DNA of 64,000 nt. It comes from Brachionus manjavacas (Eukaryota > Rotifera > Eurotatoria > Ploima > Brachionidae). The translations under genes and the position numbers were made by a program. The number at the start of each line of letters is the position of its first letter. Within the stretch, counting starts at the first letter, position 1. Shown in pieces: positions 36,301 to 46,328 of the stretch. Location: contig JAHQIY010000008.1 in assembly GCA_019054805.1 (NCBI GenBank), positions 3,147,501 to 3,211,500 on the forward strand, written 5' to 3'. The notes below the pieces were generated by a model that worked only from the letters and a program-made list of their open reading frames with translations, did no database searches and had not been told where the DNA came from.

Positions 36301-37234
36301 CTATTTTGATCAATTATTTTAAAAATTGCATATAAATTTAATTAAAAAATTTAACGAATTTTTAAAGCCTTTTTATCACGTTTAAAATTCTTTATTTTTT
36401 TGAAGTTTTAATTTCATAAGAACAAAAAAATTAGTTTAAAAGAGGAAGATAGTTTTATTGTTTGAAAAATATCTAAAAATTTCCATTTTAGTTGACGAAT
36501 GCTTTGAACAAGTGTCAGATAGGCTGCTGCGGATAGCAGACGCGATGAAAAAGCGCTTCAACTTGCTTCAGTTGAGATCAATGCAAAAAGAAGTGTCATC
36601 TTCGGAAGAAACCCTTTTGCTTAAATTGTACGTGGACGACTTGAAGCAAGATCTTGACAATGCAAAACAAGAGATTAAAGACAAAAATCACGAGCAAAAA
36701 ACTCAAATTCAAGCGAAGCCTTTAGTCCAGGTGATCAAGAGCGATTCGCCTCAGACAATAAGAAATTTGATCAAGATGAATCAGACTTCTTCGGAAGCGA
36801 TCCCAAGCTCATTTAGCCTGAAACGAGTCCTGAAAAGCGAAGATGAGGAAAAATCACCCAAAGTTCAAAAAACCGACTCGGTTTCTTTCATCGGCACTGA
36901 AAAATCCGAATCGAACACATCCCTAAATCAACTGTCATCCTCGACCTATCCGTCATCATCGTCCAGCTCATTCAACACAAAAACAGAGCCTAAACAGATA
37001 AACGAAGACTTTGATGAGACTTTCACCAACACCAACTTTGATGATTTTGATAATGAGAATTCAGATGACTCCGACTACGATCAATACGAAACTTTTCGTC
37101 CCCTAAATTCCAATCAGAACGTGCTCGACATCAATGAAGAGAACTCGTCTTCGGGTTTGAACACTTTGTCAAATTTTGACGACTTCATCATCAACGAAGA
37201 CGATTTGCCCATGTCGAGCATTTTGGATTTTTGA
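30310..37234 (+). CDS. BICRA: BICRA/BICRAL (GLTSCR1) homologue, ncBAF SWI/SNF subunit, 856 aa
   Basis: Defining subunit of the non-canonical BAF (GBAF) chromatin-remodelling complex, nuclear. Two exons, 30310-32137 and 36492-37234, join in matching phase (AACAAAT|GTAAGT to TTTTAG|TTGAC). Residues 1-170 are Gln/Ser/Asn-rich, followed by coiled-coil-like Gln-rich helices (about 178-330). The conserved GLTSCR1 domain is at about 570-690: DAIKRLSRYHVFQ upstream of the intron and FDECFEQVSDRLLRIA downstream, then the long helix ending in LYVDDLKQDLDNAK. The intron therefore splits the domain. The tail is acidic and Ser-rich, ending DDLPMSSILDF. The coding DNA is much richer in G and C than its flanks, which creates many spurious antisense frames. 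The 4.35-kb intron is filled with mobile elements. Invertebrates usually have one gene for the BICRA/BICRAL pair, so the symbol is by homology. Confidence 0.9.
32560..33046 (-). mobile_element. LINE family A 3' tail, copy 1 in the BICRA intron
   Basis: On the minus strand it reads a decayed LINE C-terminus (LLTVSNRLFELSERYVRTGL, then EEYREGFESRYIEYPT), followed by the family's 3' end, TCTGAAG...GCTCGGTACAGAAAAC and a T/A-rich tail at about 32577-32622. It is immediately followed by a second copy of the same family at 33047. Confidence 0.8.
33047..33735 (-). mobile_element. LINE family A 3' tail, copy 2 in the BICRA intron
   Basis: On the minus strand: LNIIKILSNKK, stop, DLNQNTLGNLYKSLVGSILD, FPCLNSFSENNIKKLQ, then KLLTVSNRLCELSERYVGTG and EYKEGFESRYIEYP. 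The 3' end (about 33047-33100) has the same terminal sequence as copy 1. The two copies sit head to tail with essentially no spacer. Confidence 0.8.
33793..34102. mobile_element. hAT-type MITE, 310 bp, with perfect 8-bp target duplication
   Basis: Termini TAGTGTTGGCAATCGATTC and, as complement, TAATGTTGGTAATCGACTC. It is flanked on both sides by the identical octamer AATTTAAA (33785-33792 and 34103-34110). An 8-bp duplication with TAGTGTTG-like ends is characteristic of hAT transposons. There is no ORF. It lies inside the BICRA-like intron. Confidence 0.85.
34254..34500 (+). repeat. Dispersed repeat R1, copy 2
   Basis: Same order of blocks as 8886-9165: AAATTTACAAATTGTAAAAA, then ATATTTTGTTTCAAGTTG, then AAGGTTTGAATC. 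It also contains GAATAGATCATGGA, shared with copy 3 (61085-61195, opposite strand). Confidence 0.55.
34588..34645 (+). mobile_element. Short LINE family A 3' end, plus orientation
   Basis: CTAGCTCGGTACAGAAAACAAATAAAAAAATAA: the terminal sequence of family A with its T/A-rich tail, but no coding part. It is a severely 5'-truncated insertion. Confidence 0.55.
35207..35335. repeat. Foldback element, about 130 bp
   Basis: CGCTAGATA at the left and TATCTAGTATTTAGC at the right, with internal TCTGCAATTAAATTGCAGAG. The arms are imperfect complements of about 50 nt. It shares the CTGCAATT core with the hairpins at 29434-29797 and 46107-46328. Confidence 0.5.
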
Positions 37235-37693
37235 AAGGTCTTTTCCTGGTTTTCAAATGCCAATGCCGTTTAGCCATTCCTTTGCCAAGGGTAGGATTGT
37301 TTGTACAAACGAATGTACACTAAACTATTTTAGAATAGGGTCGGTGTTCTGTTTGAGAAGAGTTTTTTTTTTGCTTGTTTGTTTTATTTTTGTTTCGATC
37401 GGATTTTAAAATTTTCTAATTATTCACTAAGAGAAATAAATTTTTAAGAACTTTTTTTTTAAATTCGGGATTTTGTATAAATTTTTAAAGATTTGGTTTT
37501 CTGGGTTGTTGGATTTTTTTTAAGTCATGAAACGATTTTGATTATGCACTCTGTATGATATTATATACATATATATATATTTACATATATTTTTACTTTT
37601 AAAGATAAAGCATAAATTTATATTTATGAATAAACTATTGATACCATAGTCTTTTTTTTTTGGTTTTTTCACCTTTATTTAAAAAATGAAAAC
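37235..37693. other. 3' flank of the BICRA-like gene
   Basis: Non-coding. It contains an AATAAA at about 37434, a plausible but unproven polyadenylation signal in such AT-rich DNA, and a short TA/TATA-type simple repeat at about 37558-37593. Confidence 0.35.
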
Positions 37694-38628
37694 GTTTATT
37701 CTCACTCAAGTTATCTGAGAATAACTAAAAAAATGTACACTCAAGATAACTTTGACTTTTGTAAAAAAATTTATTTATTTATACTCAAAAAAAAAAAAAA
37801 TAAAAATAAAAAAAAGGATTAACACATTATTAAGAGATTAATTATTTAGAACAATTGTTACATTTCCAGACTTTCTTAATAGGAATATAAGTTCTATTAA
37901 CACATTTTAAGTGGAAATCATTTTTACAATCACCGCATGTAATCCATTTATTTTCACAAGAAAGATTGCAAATTTTACAAGATTTCAAAGACTTCAAAAA
38001 ATGGCCTAATACATTTTCTAACATAATAAATCCATCAGATGTAAAAAACTCTATTATTTGATCTTTTATAATACCATTTGTGCAAATAAACCCAGTATTT
38101 AATATTTGTGCCGATATTGCTTTTGGATCTACGATAATATTTACTTCATCGATTAATTGCTTTTTGTCGATAACTGAACTAATAAAATCTTTTGAGTTAT
38201 CGATAAGAATGAAGCTGATGAAATCGTATAACTGAGTATTGGATTCAATGATTTTGATAGACTTTGACTTTTGAATTGTTATTGCTTGACATTTTAAAAT
38301 TTGTGGATTCATTGTTGTATAATAGGTTTTTAGGATTAAAGTATAGCTTTTAGAGTAAAGCATCAATTTATTATATAGAAAATCAAATATATGGGACATC
38401 AATTAGAAGTAAAGGCAAGGGTAAAGTTAGTGTAAAGGGCTTCAATCGGAATTATGATTGATAAACTTCTTTTTATTTTTATTTTTTGATGGATTTCTGT
38501 TTTTTTTTAAATTGACATTTGAGTGAGAATAAATAGCAATAACAAACAGTTAAAGGTAAAAAAAATATTTATTCACACTCAATTTGAGTTAATTAATATT
38601 GTTTATTCTCACTCATATTGAGTGATAA
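37694..38628. mobile_element. Candidate transposon: TTTATTCTCACTCA repeats around a PHD-finger ORF
   Basis: The motif TTTATTCTCACTCA occurs at 37696 and 38601, its complement at about 38518, and variants (TTTATTCACACTCA, TACACTCAAGATAAC) between. The outermost copies are themselves palindromic. A 186-codon ORF fills the interior. I could not identify a target duplication or superfamily, so the mobile nature is inferred from the repeat arrangement. Confidence 0.45.
37842..38402 (-). CDS. Hypothetical protein with C-terminal PHD finger, 186 aa
   Basis: Single ORF from ATG at 38402. Residues 1-140 match nothing I recognise. Residues 142-184 form a C4HC3 PHD finger: C142-x2-C145, C156-x2-C159, H164, C167 (DFHLKC), then W179 two residues before C181-x2-C184. 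PHD fingers usually read histone H3 tails, but they also occur in ORF1 proteins of CR1-like LINEs and in some DNA transposons. Flanking inverted/direct motif repeats suggest the latter origin. No adjacent host gene shares its strand. Expression is unknown. Confidence 0.5.
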   Translation of the reverse strand: MMSHIFDFLYNKLMLYSKSYTLILKTYYTTMNPQILKCQAITIQKSKSIKIIESNTQLYDFISFILIDNSKDFISSVIDKKQLIDEVNIIVDPKAISAQILNTGFICTNGIIKDQIIEFFTSDGFIMLENVLGHFLKSLKSCKICNLSCENKWITCGDCKNDFHLKCVNRTYIPIKKVWKCNNCSK

Positions 38629-38960
38629 TATATGCATTCTTAAAAAATAATGAAATTTCAAATCACATTTTTTTTTTGTTTAATAATGAATCAAAAAAAG
38701 GCAAATTTTTAATTTTAATTAAAAATAAATGCCCTCATTAAACTTATCTACAAAATTAATTAAAATTAGAACAAAATCAATTCATTACACATTATGATAA
38801 AATAAATCAAATTTTGATTTTTTGTAGCATTATAGTATTTATACTCGGCAAAATATCCTAATAAAAACACGATCGGTATTAGTAAATACTCACAGACAAA
38901 ACCATAGTGCTATCAATCTGGAATTTGTTTCTCAAATTTATATTAAGCATAAATTCTTTT

Positions 38961-39235
38961 TTCTAGGACAAATTTTGAACAATGATTTGTGCAGGAAACT
39001 CTTTATGGAGATAAAGAAAATGCCTGTAATTACTTGGAGAAATGATACTTCGTTTAGCAGACAATTGAGAACATTAGAACAAAAGATTAGTGTTGAATGT
39101 CTAGAATATGAAAAAAAAGTCTTAATCGAATTTATAAATGAGCTGTTCACGTGCCAAAACAGAGGCTTAGTTGACTCAGTTAAGTTTTTTGTTCATAAAA
39201 TTAGAATTTCATTAGATAGTAATTTAACTTATTAA
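38961..39235 (+). CDS. Orphan terminal exon, about 90 residues, unknown
   Basis: A strong acceptor (TTTTTTCTAG) is followed by an open frame reading QILNNDLCRKLFMEIKKMPV and onward to VKFFVHKIRISLDSN and a stop. The composition looks coding (charged helices, conserved-looking MPVITWRND). An internal ATG at 38975 would give an 86-aa protein, but the acceptor placement suggests a 3' exon. I find no matching upstream exon on the plus strand before the PHD element, so it may be a gene fragment. The family is not recognised. Confidence 0.35.
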
Positions 39236-39584
39236 TTTTATTTTGACTACTTGAATCTTTTACTTAAGCCTGCAATTTCTTAATTATTTAGATTGTTTTC
39301 TCTTTTTACCCCTCTTTTATGTAATCTGACTTTAAAATTTTTATAAAATTTTTGAAACTAAATGTGTTTTAAATCAGATTTTTTTTAATTTTTATTTAAA
39401 TTGTAATTTGTATTTTTGTGTTTCCTTTTCAAATTGTCTATATTTTAAAATAAATAAATAAAAACAAATTGACTATAACAAATTTGATGTTAAGTGAACT
39501 TTTTAACCTTTTTTTAGAAAAAATTGATATATAACAAATAACTATAATATAACATAACAAAATAATATAATATAACAAATTGTG

Positions 39585-39805
39585 GTAGTAGTAGTATTAG
39601 TAAAGACCGCGAAGTTAGATAACTCGCAGGGATGCCCTTCAAAGCGATCAATTTACTTTATATTGATTTTTACTTGATCTTATTTTATTTTATTTTAACT
39701 AACTTTATAGTGTTTTTTTAATTTATTTATTTATTTTTTATAATTTATTCTACAGGAGCTCTAGCTCGGAATAGAAAACAAACAAATAAATAAATGAAAA
39801 AAATT
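39585..39805 (+). mobile_element. LINE family A-type 3' UTR, plus orientation
   Basis: Ends in GGAGCTCTAGCTCGGAATAGAAAACAAAC plus (AAAT)n at about 39755-39800, the same terminal sequence as the family A copies on the opposite strand. The preceding 170 bp, including AAGACCGCGAAGTTAG, are presumed 3' UTR. No coding part survives. Confidence 0.5.
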
Positions 39806-39929
39806 GCTAATCGTAAACAATTTAAATTTTAAAGAATTTCTTTAGAAACCTATAATTTTAGAAAAAAATTTATTACATGTATTGGAACAAAAAATCAAAA
39901 CAAATTCAACATAAAAAATTTAATTGAAA

Positions 39930-40262
39930 GAAAATATTTACCCGAAAAATATTTACGCGGAAGAAATTTGAGTTTAGCTAGAGATGAATTTGAAGAGTAT
40001 TTAAAAAAATTGGAAAAAAAAGGCATGGAATAATTTTTATAAAATGATTCAAGATAAATATGACATCAGCCCCGAGTAATCCAACCCCTTTCGCCACAAA
40101 TAGATAAATTTTTAAATAAAGTTAGAGTTGAAATAATTTCAAAAAGAACGAATGATAAAAACATTTTAGAAAAGTTACAAGCTTGTTCTGTCCACAGCTG
40201 CAAAATATTTGAGACATGTGACAAGAAAGTTTTAAAGTCTGGTATTATTGAGCATACATCAG
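39930..40262 (+). pseudogene. Degenerate coding remnant, origin unknown
   Basis: Plus-strand frames read coding-like peptides in series: KYLRGRNLSLARDEFEEYLK, then one frame over WNNFYKMIQDKYDISPE, then VRVEIISKRTNDKNILEKLQ with a small Cys cluster. At least two frameshifts break it. It is probably the remains of a transposon protein; I cannot assign a family. Confidence 0.3.
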
Positions 40263-40284
40263 TATTATTTTATTATTTTTTATT

Positions 40285-43000
40285 ATTATTATTTATTTGT
40301 TTTTTCTGTTCGAGCATACGCTCCTTCAGATTAAAAAAAAAAGAAATAAAATAAAGTAAGATAAAATAGAATAATTAAAACATTTTAAAAAACTTTTACA
40401 TCTAAAGTAAGTTATTTTTCATTTATGAATGAAAAGGATGAGATAAAAAAATAATAATTAAAGAGCTGGGAGAAAAAAGAAAAAACAAAAAAAAACAAAA
40501 AATATAGATAAGATCTTAAGAGTCAGAAAATTTTTGTATAATTAGGTAGCAGCTACATAGAGGAGTGTGATTCGTAATAAATCTAGAACCGAAGCCTCTT
40601 TGATACTCCGAAACAAGTCTTTTAGTCAATGAAACTGAATAATCAAGAGCATTACGAAGGTAATTTTCTAAGAGTTTGCTTAATCTGTGGTCAATTTTAC
40701 TGATATTCAATTTATTTTCTGCTTCATAGAATAATCATTCAGAGGAGGTTCTGAGAGGAAGTTTTAGAATGTATCTAACAGCAGTATTTTGAATAACTTG
40801 TAACTTTTGTAAACCTGATTCGGAGAATGAGTTAAGACATGGAAAATTATAATCCAGAATTGAGCCAATAAGTGCCTTGCAAAGACTAGCTAGTGTATTT
40901 TGGTTGAGCTTCCAATTTTTTGAAGACAAAATTTTTATTATATTGAGTCTATTCATGCATTTAGTCTTTACTTCTTTAATTTGTTTATCAAAGCAAAGAC
41001 TTTCATCAAAGTACAGACCAAGAAATTTATTAGTTTTAGAATAGGGAATTGTTTTGTCGAATAACTGAAGTCTAAAGGTATTATTAAATTTCTTATTTTT
41101 TGTGAAAATTGTGTAGCTACATTTATTTGGGCACAGTTTCATCTTCCATTTGCATAACCATGCTCTATTTCTTTTAAATAGTTATTTATTTCTCTTTCAA
41201 TTCTTCCTGTCTTTTTAAATATAAAGAAAGTAATCAGATCATCAGCAAACAGGAGTGAGTATTTTTTGTTCGAAATATCAGCTTTGGGAACATCATTAAT
41301 AAATATGCTAAAGAGTAAGGGGCTTATTACTGAGCCTAGTGGAACGCCTGCGTTAATTGGAAATGAATTTGATGTAAAGTCATTAATTTTTACCTTGAAA
41401 GATCTGTGATACAAGAATGATCGTATCGTGAGGATAAGATAGTCAGGTATTTGAGCTTTAATTAGTTTATAGAAGATACCTTCATGCCAAACCTTATCAA
41501 ATGCCTTAGAAATATCACAAAAGAGACCGCACACCTTTTTAGATCTGCAAAAAGACTCAGACATTTTTTGAATCAAAATGATAAGGTTGTCTGCAGTCTT
41601 CCTTAATCGTCTAAAGCCAGATTGTTCATTTGCTAATATTTTATTATTTTCAACATATGAATAAAGCCTATTGTAAACTATTCTTTCCAGTAATTTTCCA
41701 AAACAACTTGTAACACTTATTGGACGATAGTTATAAGGGTCAGAAGGAAACTCTTTTTTTTTTTAAATCATAGAAATTTTGGCGATCTTCAAAGCTTCAG
41801 GGAAAAAATCATGTTTTAAGCAAAGGTTAAAGAACTCTAGGACTCTTATTAGGAAAGGATTCGGAAGATTTTTAAGCATTTTATTATGGATTCCATCAAC
41901 ACCCATTGCTGATTGATCTTTAGCTTTGTTGATAGCTTCTTTTAGCTCGGATAGTGTAATTTCAACAAATTTAATAGTCTGTTTCTTGTTAAAATATTCA
42001 TTGACAAATTTGTGAACTTCTCTATCAGAACTAACATTGATAAAGTCATTATTCAAACTAAATGTATCTTTAAGAATTTCACCAAAGCAGTTACCTATAT
42101 CGATTTCTGAGTCAAAAATTCTATTTTTATACTCAAGTTTATTAATTTTGTAATATGATTTTGATTTTCTAAATTTGTTTATCTTATTCCAAAACGGTTT
42201 ACTAGATTTTGGGTTTTGCCTATATTATTAATGAAATTTGACCAGTTTTTGTTTCTAAACTCTCTTAATTTATATCTCAAATCACTTGTTAATTGGTTGT
42301 ATAAAGGCCTAAATTCCGCATATTTTGATTTTAATCTTTTTGCTTTCCTTCTTTGTCTAATTGTATCAATAATGTCTCTAGGTAATGTTTGCCTAAATAA
42401 TTTATAAGATTTAACTGGGATAGACCTGCTTGCAGCATTATTTAATTCATTGGTAAGTTTACTAGCGATAGCCTCAATGTTATTAAACTCGAGATCAGAG
42501 CTATCTTCATATTGGCTGTTGCAAAGGAGACTCTTAAATTTAACCCAGTCAGCTCTGTTGAAGTCATAGCTAATTTTCTCAAGGCTTGCTTGGTTAATAC
42601 TAATGTAATTTGAGTTTAGTTTTAATTGTACTGGGTAGTGATCACTTGTCATGTCCCAATCGTATAGAACTTTAAAGTCATAAATTTTCTCAAGTAAATT
42701 TGGTGAGGATATACATAGATCAAGAATTTCATAATAGTCCCGATTGGCAAGATGAAAGGTAGGTGAATTATCGTTAATGAGGGCAAAATTTAAGTTGAAC
42801 AAGGCATCTTCAAGAATAGTTCCATTCTGGTTCTGGGTATTAAGACTGCCTAGGCTATTAGATTTGGCATTAAAATCACCTCCTAAAATAAAATGGGTAT
42901 ACTTATTTGATATATTTTCGAGAAGACTATAATTCAGAGTACTACTCGGTGGGTTGTAGAGACAGAAAATAGATAATGGAATGGAGATAAGCAAGTATTT
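40285..43000 (-). mobile_element. Jockey-like LINE family A, 2.7 kb, 5'-truncated
   Basis: Minus-strand order: endonuclease C-terminal half (42994-42179: FCLYNPPSS, GGDFNAKSN, MTSDHYPV), linker, reverse transcriptase in three frames (42056-41763; 41576-41139 with DISKAFDKVWHEG, GVPLGSVISPLLFSIFIND and LLFADD; 41142-40735), C-terminal tail (40710-40516) and a 3' end at about 40290-40330 (TCTGAAGGAGCGTATGCTCG, then AAACAAAT). The element starts inside the endonuclease, typical of incomplete reverse transcription. Frame breaks at 41763, 41139-41142 and 40735 inactivate it. Confidence 0.88.
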
Positions 43001-43826
43001 GTTTTTGACTATTTATATTTTCAATAACAGGTTTAATTAGAGCTATCACAAATTGAATAAAATATATGGTAACTAATAACAGAGATATTAAAAAAATATC
43101 TAATTTAATTGATTCAGAGAAAACAAATTTTCAAGTGCTGATTTAGTTTTTCATTGTGCGCCTCTTCCTTTTATTACAAATAGGAATGTTCATAACAATA
43201 CTAGTGAATCCCATGAGCTTAAGTCTAAATGAGCATCCATGTGACCACAAAAATAGTTATTCAACCAAAATTAACACATTTGCTAAGTTTCCAATTGTTT
43301 TGCCGTGTTAATTTCTATTAGGTCTAGCTTCTGATTTTATCACTAATTTTTCTTTATGATTTTATTTAAAAAAAAAATAGCTTGAGAAATCCCCAGGCAG
43401 GTTGGAACGGAGCTTAGTCCTTCCTTTCAGCCAAATACTAAAGAGATTTGATTTTAAATAAATTGAAAGAAATAAAATAATTGTAATAAATTATTATGTT
43501 ATAGTAGTATCGTTATAAGTATTTATAGTTATAATTGCGATTAAAAGTAGAGAAAAAGAACAAATAAACAAAAGATGTTATAAATAGACATTATTTTAGA
43601 ATCAAAAGATTTAAATTTTATTTTTAATTTAATTTTATTTCTAATGGCATGGCTTTCTTTTTAATGGTGTATTTTCTTTTACACGAGACACTTTTTTTGA
43701 GAAAAACAACTCAAATAAAAGTAAATTTTTGACTCAGCTACTAGCAAGTTTCTTCTAATTGCGGTTACTTCTATTTGGTTAAATACGGTATATTACAACC
43801 CAACCTAATGTTCTTTTTTTTCAATC

Positions 43827-43949
43827 TAACGTAATTATCCGAATTTAGTGACATGTCACTATAGAATCATTTACATGTTATAACACAGTGTCACTAAAAT
43901 AGAGTACTCAATTTTAAAGACATGTCACTCAATTCGAATGATTACGTTA
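43827..43949. mobile_element. Tc1/mariner-like MITE, 123 bp
   Basis: TAACGTAATTATCCGAATTT at the left and its near-complement (CAATTCGAATGATTACGTTA) at the right, about 31-bp arms bounded by TA, with AGTGACATGTC continuing the arms inward. A TA at each outer edge would fit a Tc1/mariner-type duplication. There is no ORF. Confidence 0.6.
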
Positions 43950-44065
43950 ATTTTGCTTTTGACCAAAAAAATTATTAATCGAAATTAGTAAATAGTAAAA
44001 TTTTAATTTGATTTTTTAAAATAGTTTAAAAATTTAAATGCTTCGCAAAATCTCATTTATTTATT

Positions 44066-44365
44066 TAAATAAATTCTATTTATTTTTTATCGACGCCGAG
44101 CTAAAGCTTCTTCAGATTAAAAAAATCCAAATTGAATAAAATAAAATTCAAATATCTTAAACAAAATAAATTAAAACAAAATAAAGATAATAAAAATTAA
44201 AAGATAAGTTGAAATGAGTAATCAAAACGAAAGATAACAAATAAACATAAGACAACAATTATACAATGAAGTCGGGTATTAGTTATAGCTTGATTCGAAA
44301 TTCGCAATGTATTCCTCCAGTAATCTGACAATCAATGGAATAGATTGACTTGGTCCTGACTTAGA
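44066..44365 (-). mobile_element. LINE family A 3' tail fragment
   Basis: The 3' terminal block (TCTGAAGAAGCTTTAGCTCG at about 44097-44120 on the minus strand), plus about 250 bp matching the C-terminal coding region of the copies at 32560-33735 (the TTCGAATCAAG region and beyond). It has many small changes and no open frame. Confidence 0.6.
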
Positions 44366-44420
44366 ATTACGAGTGCTTAAATGTTTAAAAATGGTTGTCC
44401 AAAATTTCAATGAAAATAAA

Positions 44421-44937
44421 GGGAAAATTATTTCAGCACAATCAATTTCTGATTAGCACAATGAAAAAAAACATTCAACACAAAAAAATTGTGCTTGATA
44501 ATAATTCTTAAAAGAAGTTTTTTTTCAACACAAAAATATTTATAATAAAATAAGTTTTAAATTTAAATTTTTATTTAATGATAATTAAGTATATTTCGAG
44601 GCTTAAAAAAAGATATTAAAAAAACTAGTCTCTAAAAAACCATTTTTCCGCATTTTTTGCTCTACCTCTTTTAGGTTTATTGACAAATTGGTCCTTTTTT
44701 TTAAAAGTTCTTTTAATGCCAATATATGTGCACAATATCCTAATTTAGTGAAAAACTTGCAAGAACATTTCTTACTGTTAAGGTTAACTTTAGTTGAATG
44801 CATTTCTTAATTTTTAATTTTTGCACTAAAAGTATTTTTTTTTAATTTTAATTTTTGTGTTGAGAAGAAATCATTTTGTGCTGAGCGTTTTGAAATTGTG
44901 TTGAATGGTTATTTTTTTGTGTTGAAAAGGTAGACCC
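44421..44937. mobile_element. MULE-like non-autonomous element 2 (517 bp) with a SWIM finger
   Basis: The right end, read on the minus strand, is GGGTCTACCTTTTCAACAC; the left end is GGGAAAATTATTTCAGCAC. Both arms repeat motifs like CAACACAAA and AGCACAA. Flanks GAAAATAAA and GAAAAAAAA agree at 8 of 9 positions, fitting a 9-bp duplication, though they are A-rich. The GGGTCTACC terminus is shared with the element at 17631-18152, and the lengths are nearly equal. Confidence 0.6.
44603..44803 (-). CDS. SWIM zinc-finger mini-ORF (Mutator-like transposase remnant), 66 aa
   Basis: Encodes a clear SWIM motif, C-x-C-x8-C-x-H (CSCKFFTKLGYCAH), followed by a helix LALKELLKKR. SWIM fingers sit at the C-terminus of Mutator-like (MULE) transposases. 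An in-frame stop lies directly upstream of the ATG and no DDE catalytic core is present, so this is either a residual exon or a stand-alone SWIM peptide retained in the element. It lies between the two repeat arms. Confidence 0.5.
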   Translation of the reverse strand: MHSTKVNLNSKKCSCKFFTKLGYCAHILALKELLKKRTNLSINLKEVEQKMRKNGFLETSFFNIFF

Positions 44938-45189
44938 GAAAAAAAAATGTTGAAAATTTTAGTGTTAGATTTTATCTAGTTTTCAAGCTTTCTTTTAAAA
45001 TATTTTTTGGCATGATTTAGACTCTAAGGCTTTTATTTTCTTATTGGTAATTGGAACGCTAGTTGGATACATCATTTTGTAGAGAATTTTATTCTGATTA
45101 AAATGAGCTTTAATTTTGTTTTCTTCAGAAGATTTTTTTTGAAAAAAAAATTCTAACGCTGTTAGAATTCTCTCAATTATTGAATCCAT

Positions 45190-46106
45190 TCGATATTTCA
45201 GATCATATGTGTTGCAAATATGTAACCTGACATGTTTGGAAGCTTAATGGAATTAATTGAAAAAGTAAAAATCTGTCCTAAGCGAATTTTGCTGGAAAAA
45301 AATTAAAAAACGAAAAGATGTACAGAAAATGAGGAACTAATGAATTTAAACCGGACCTGTACAACTTAAACTTAAACTTAAACTAAATTGAGCCAAGGCT
45401 TTTGAATGATATAATCTTTGTTCTTCGTTTATAGTAAATTTTGTAAGATACTGTTCTAAGATATAAACATTAAATTAAAAAAAGTTCTAATTCAATCAAA
45501 TTTTCATAACTTTTTTTATTTAAAGTATTAAGTACTTTTTAGTATCCAAGTTAAATTTTCAATTTTTTACAAAATTCTTCAGTTTTTAAGGCTTTTTAAT
45601 CGCAAGTTAACCTCCTTAGATATTTTAATCAGGATAAAATTCTCTGCAAAATGATGTTTCGAACTAGTGTACGAAATTTCATTACTACTAAGGCCAAAAC
45701 TTGAAAATTAATTCAAAAAATGATTTGAGAAATTTTTCATAAAATATTGCTAATATATAAAATTTGAACAAAAAAAATAGATACTTGATTATTTGTGATA
45801 AATTCACAGGAAAGTGAAAAATTTTGCATCAAAAGGTTAAAAAAAATTTTTAAAATACATTTAAATGGTTCATGTCAAGAAAATCCTAAATTTTGACTTT
45901 AAATTTCACCTAACTGTCACGCCAATAAATGGATGACACAAGCAAGGATAAATAAAAGACAATTTTATTTCACTTGCCAGTCAGTAGAAGAAAGTATTTA
46001 AAAGCGACATCTTTTAAATATTATAAAGTTACTTTGTTTTCAAGATAATTGTCTTTGGGTATGACATAACTATAAGTGTCCCAATATATCAGTCATTTTA
46101 ATTTTG
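45190..46106. other. AT-rich intergenic DNA, nothing recognised
   Basis: No supported ORF, repeat boundary or RNA gene. Confidence 0.4.
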
Positions 46107-46328
46107 AGGCAAAGTAAAATTTTTGATCAATTTTCAATTTGCTCTTTTTGCTCAAAAATTTTAAATCCGCAATTTAATTGCATTGCAGTTTATACAGTTT
46201 TTTAACTTTTAAAGCTTTCAAATTTCAATTTAAACAATTGTAAATATGCAATGCAATTAAATTGCGCATTTAAAATTTTTGAGCAAAAAGAACAAATTGA
46301 AAATTTAACGAAAATTTTACTTTGCCAA
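46107..46328. repeat. Foldback element, about 220 bp, well preserved
   Basis: The arms at 46107-46193 and 46245-46328 are reverse complements over about 85 bp with few mismatches (landmarks GGCAAAGTAAAATTTT, GCTCAAAAATTTTAAAT, AATTTAATTGCATTGCA), separated by about 50 nt. No coding or transposon ends were recognised. Confidence 0.75.

Noticed and set aside
44995-45189. 64-codon minus frame next to the SWIM element
   Set aside because: It begins outside the element's terminus and has no recognised motif. It could be MULE-derived, but the evidence is too thin.
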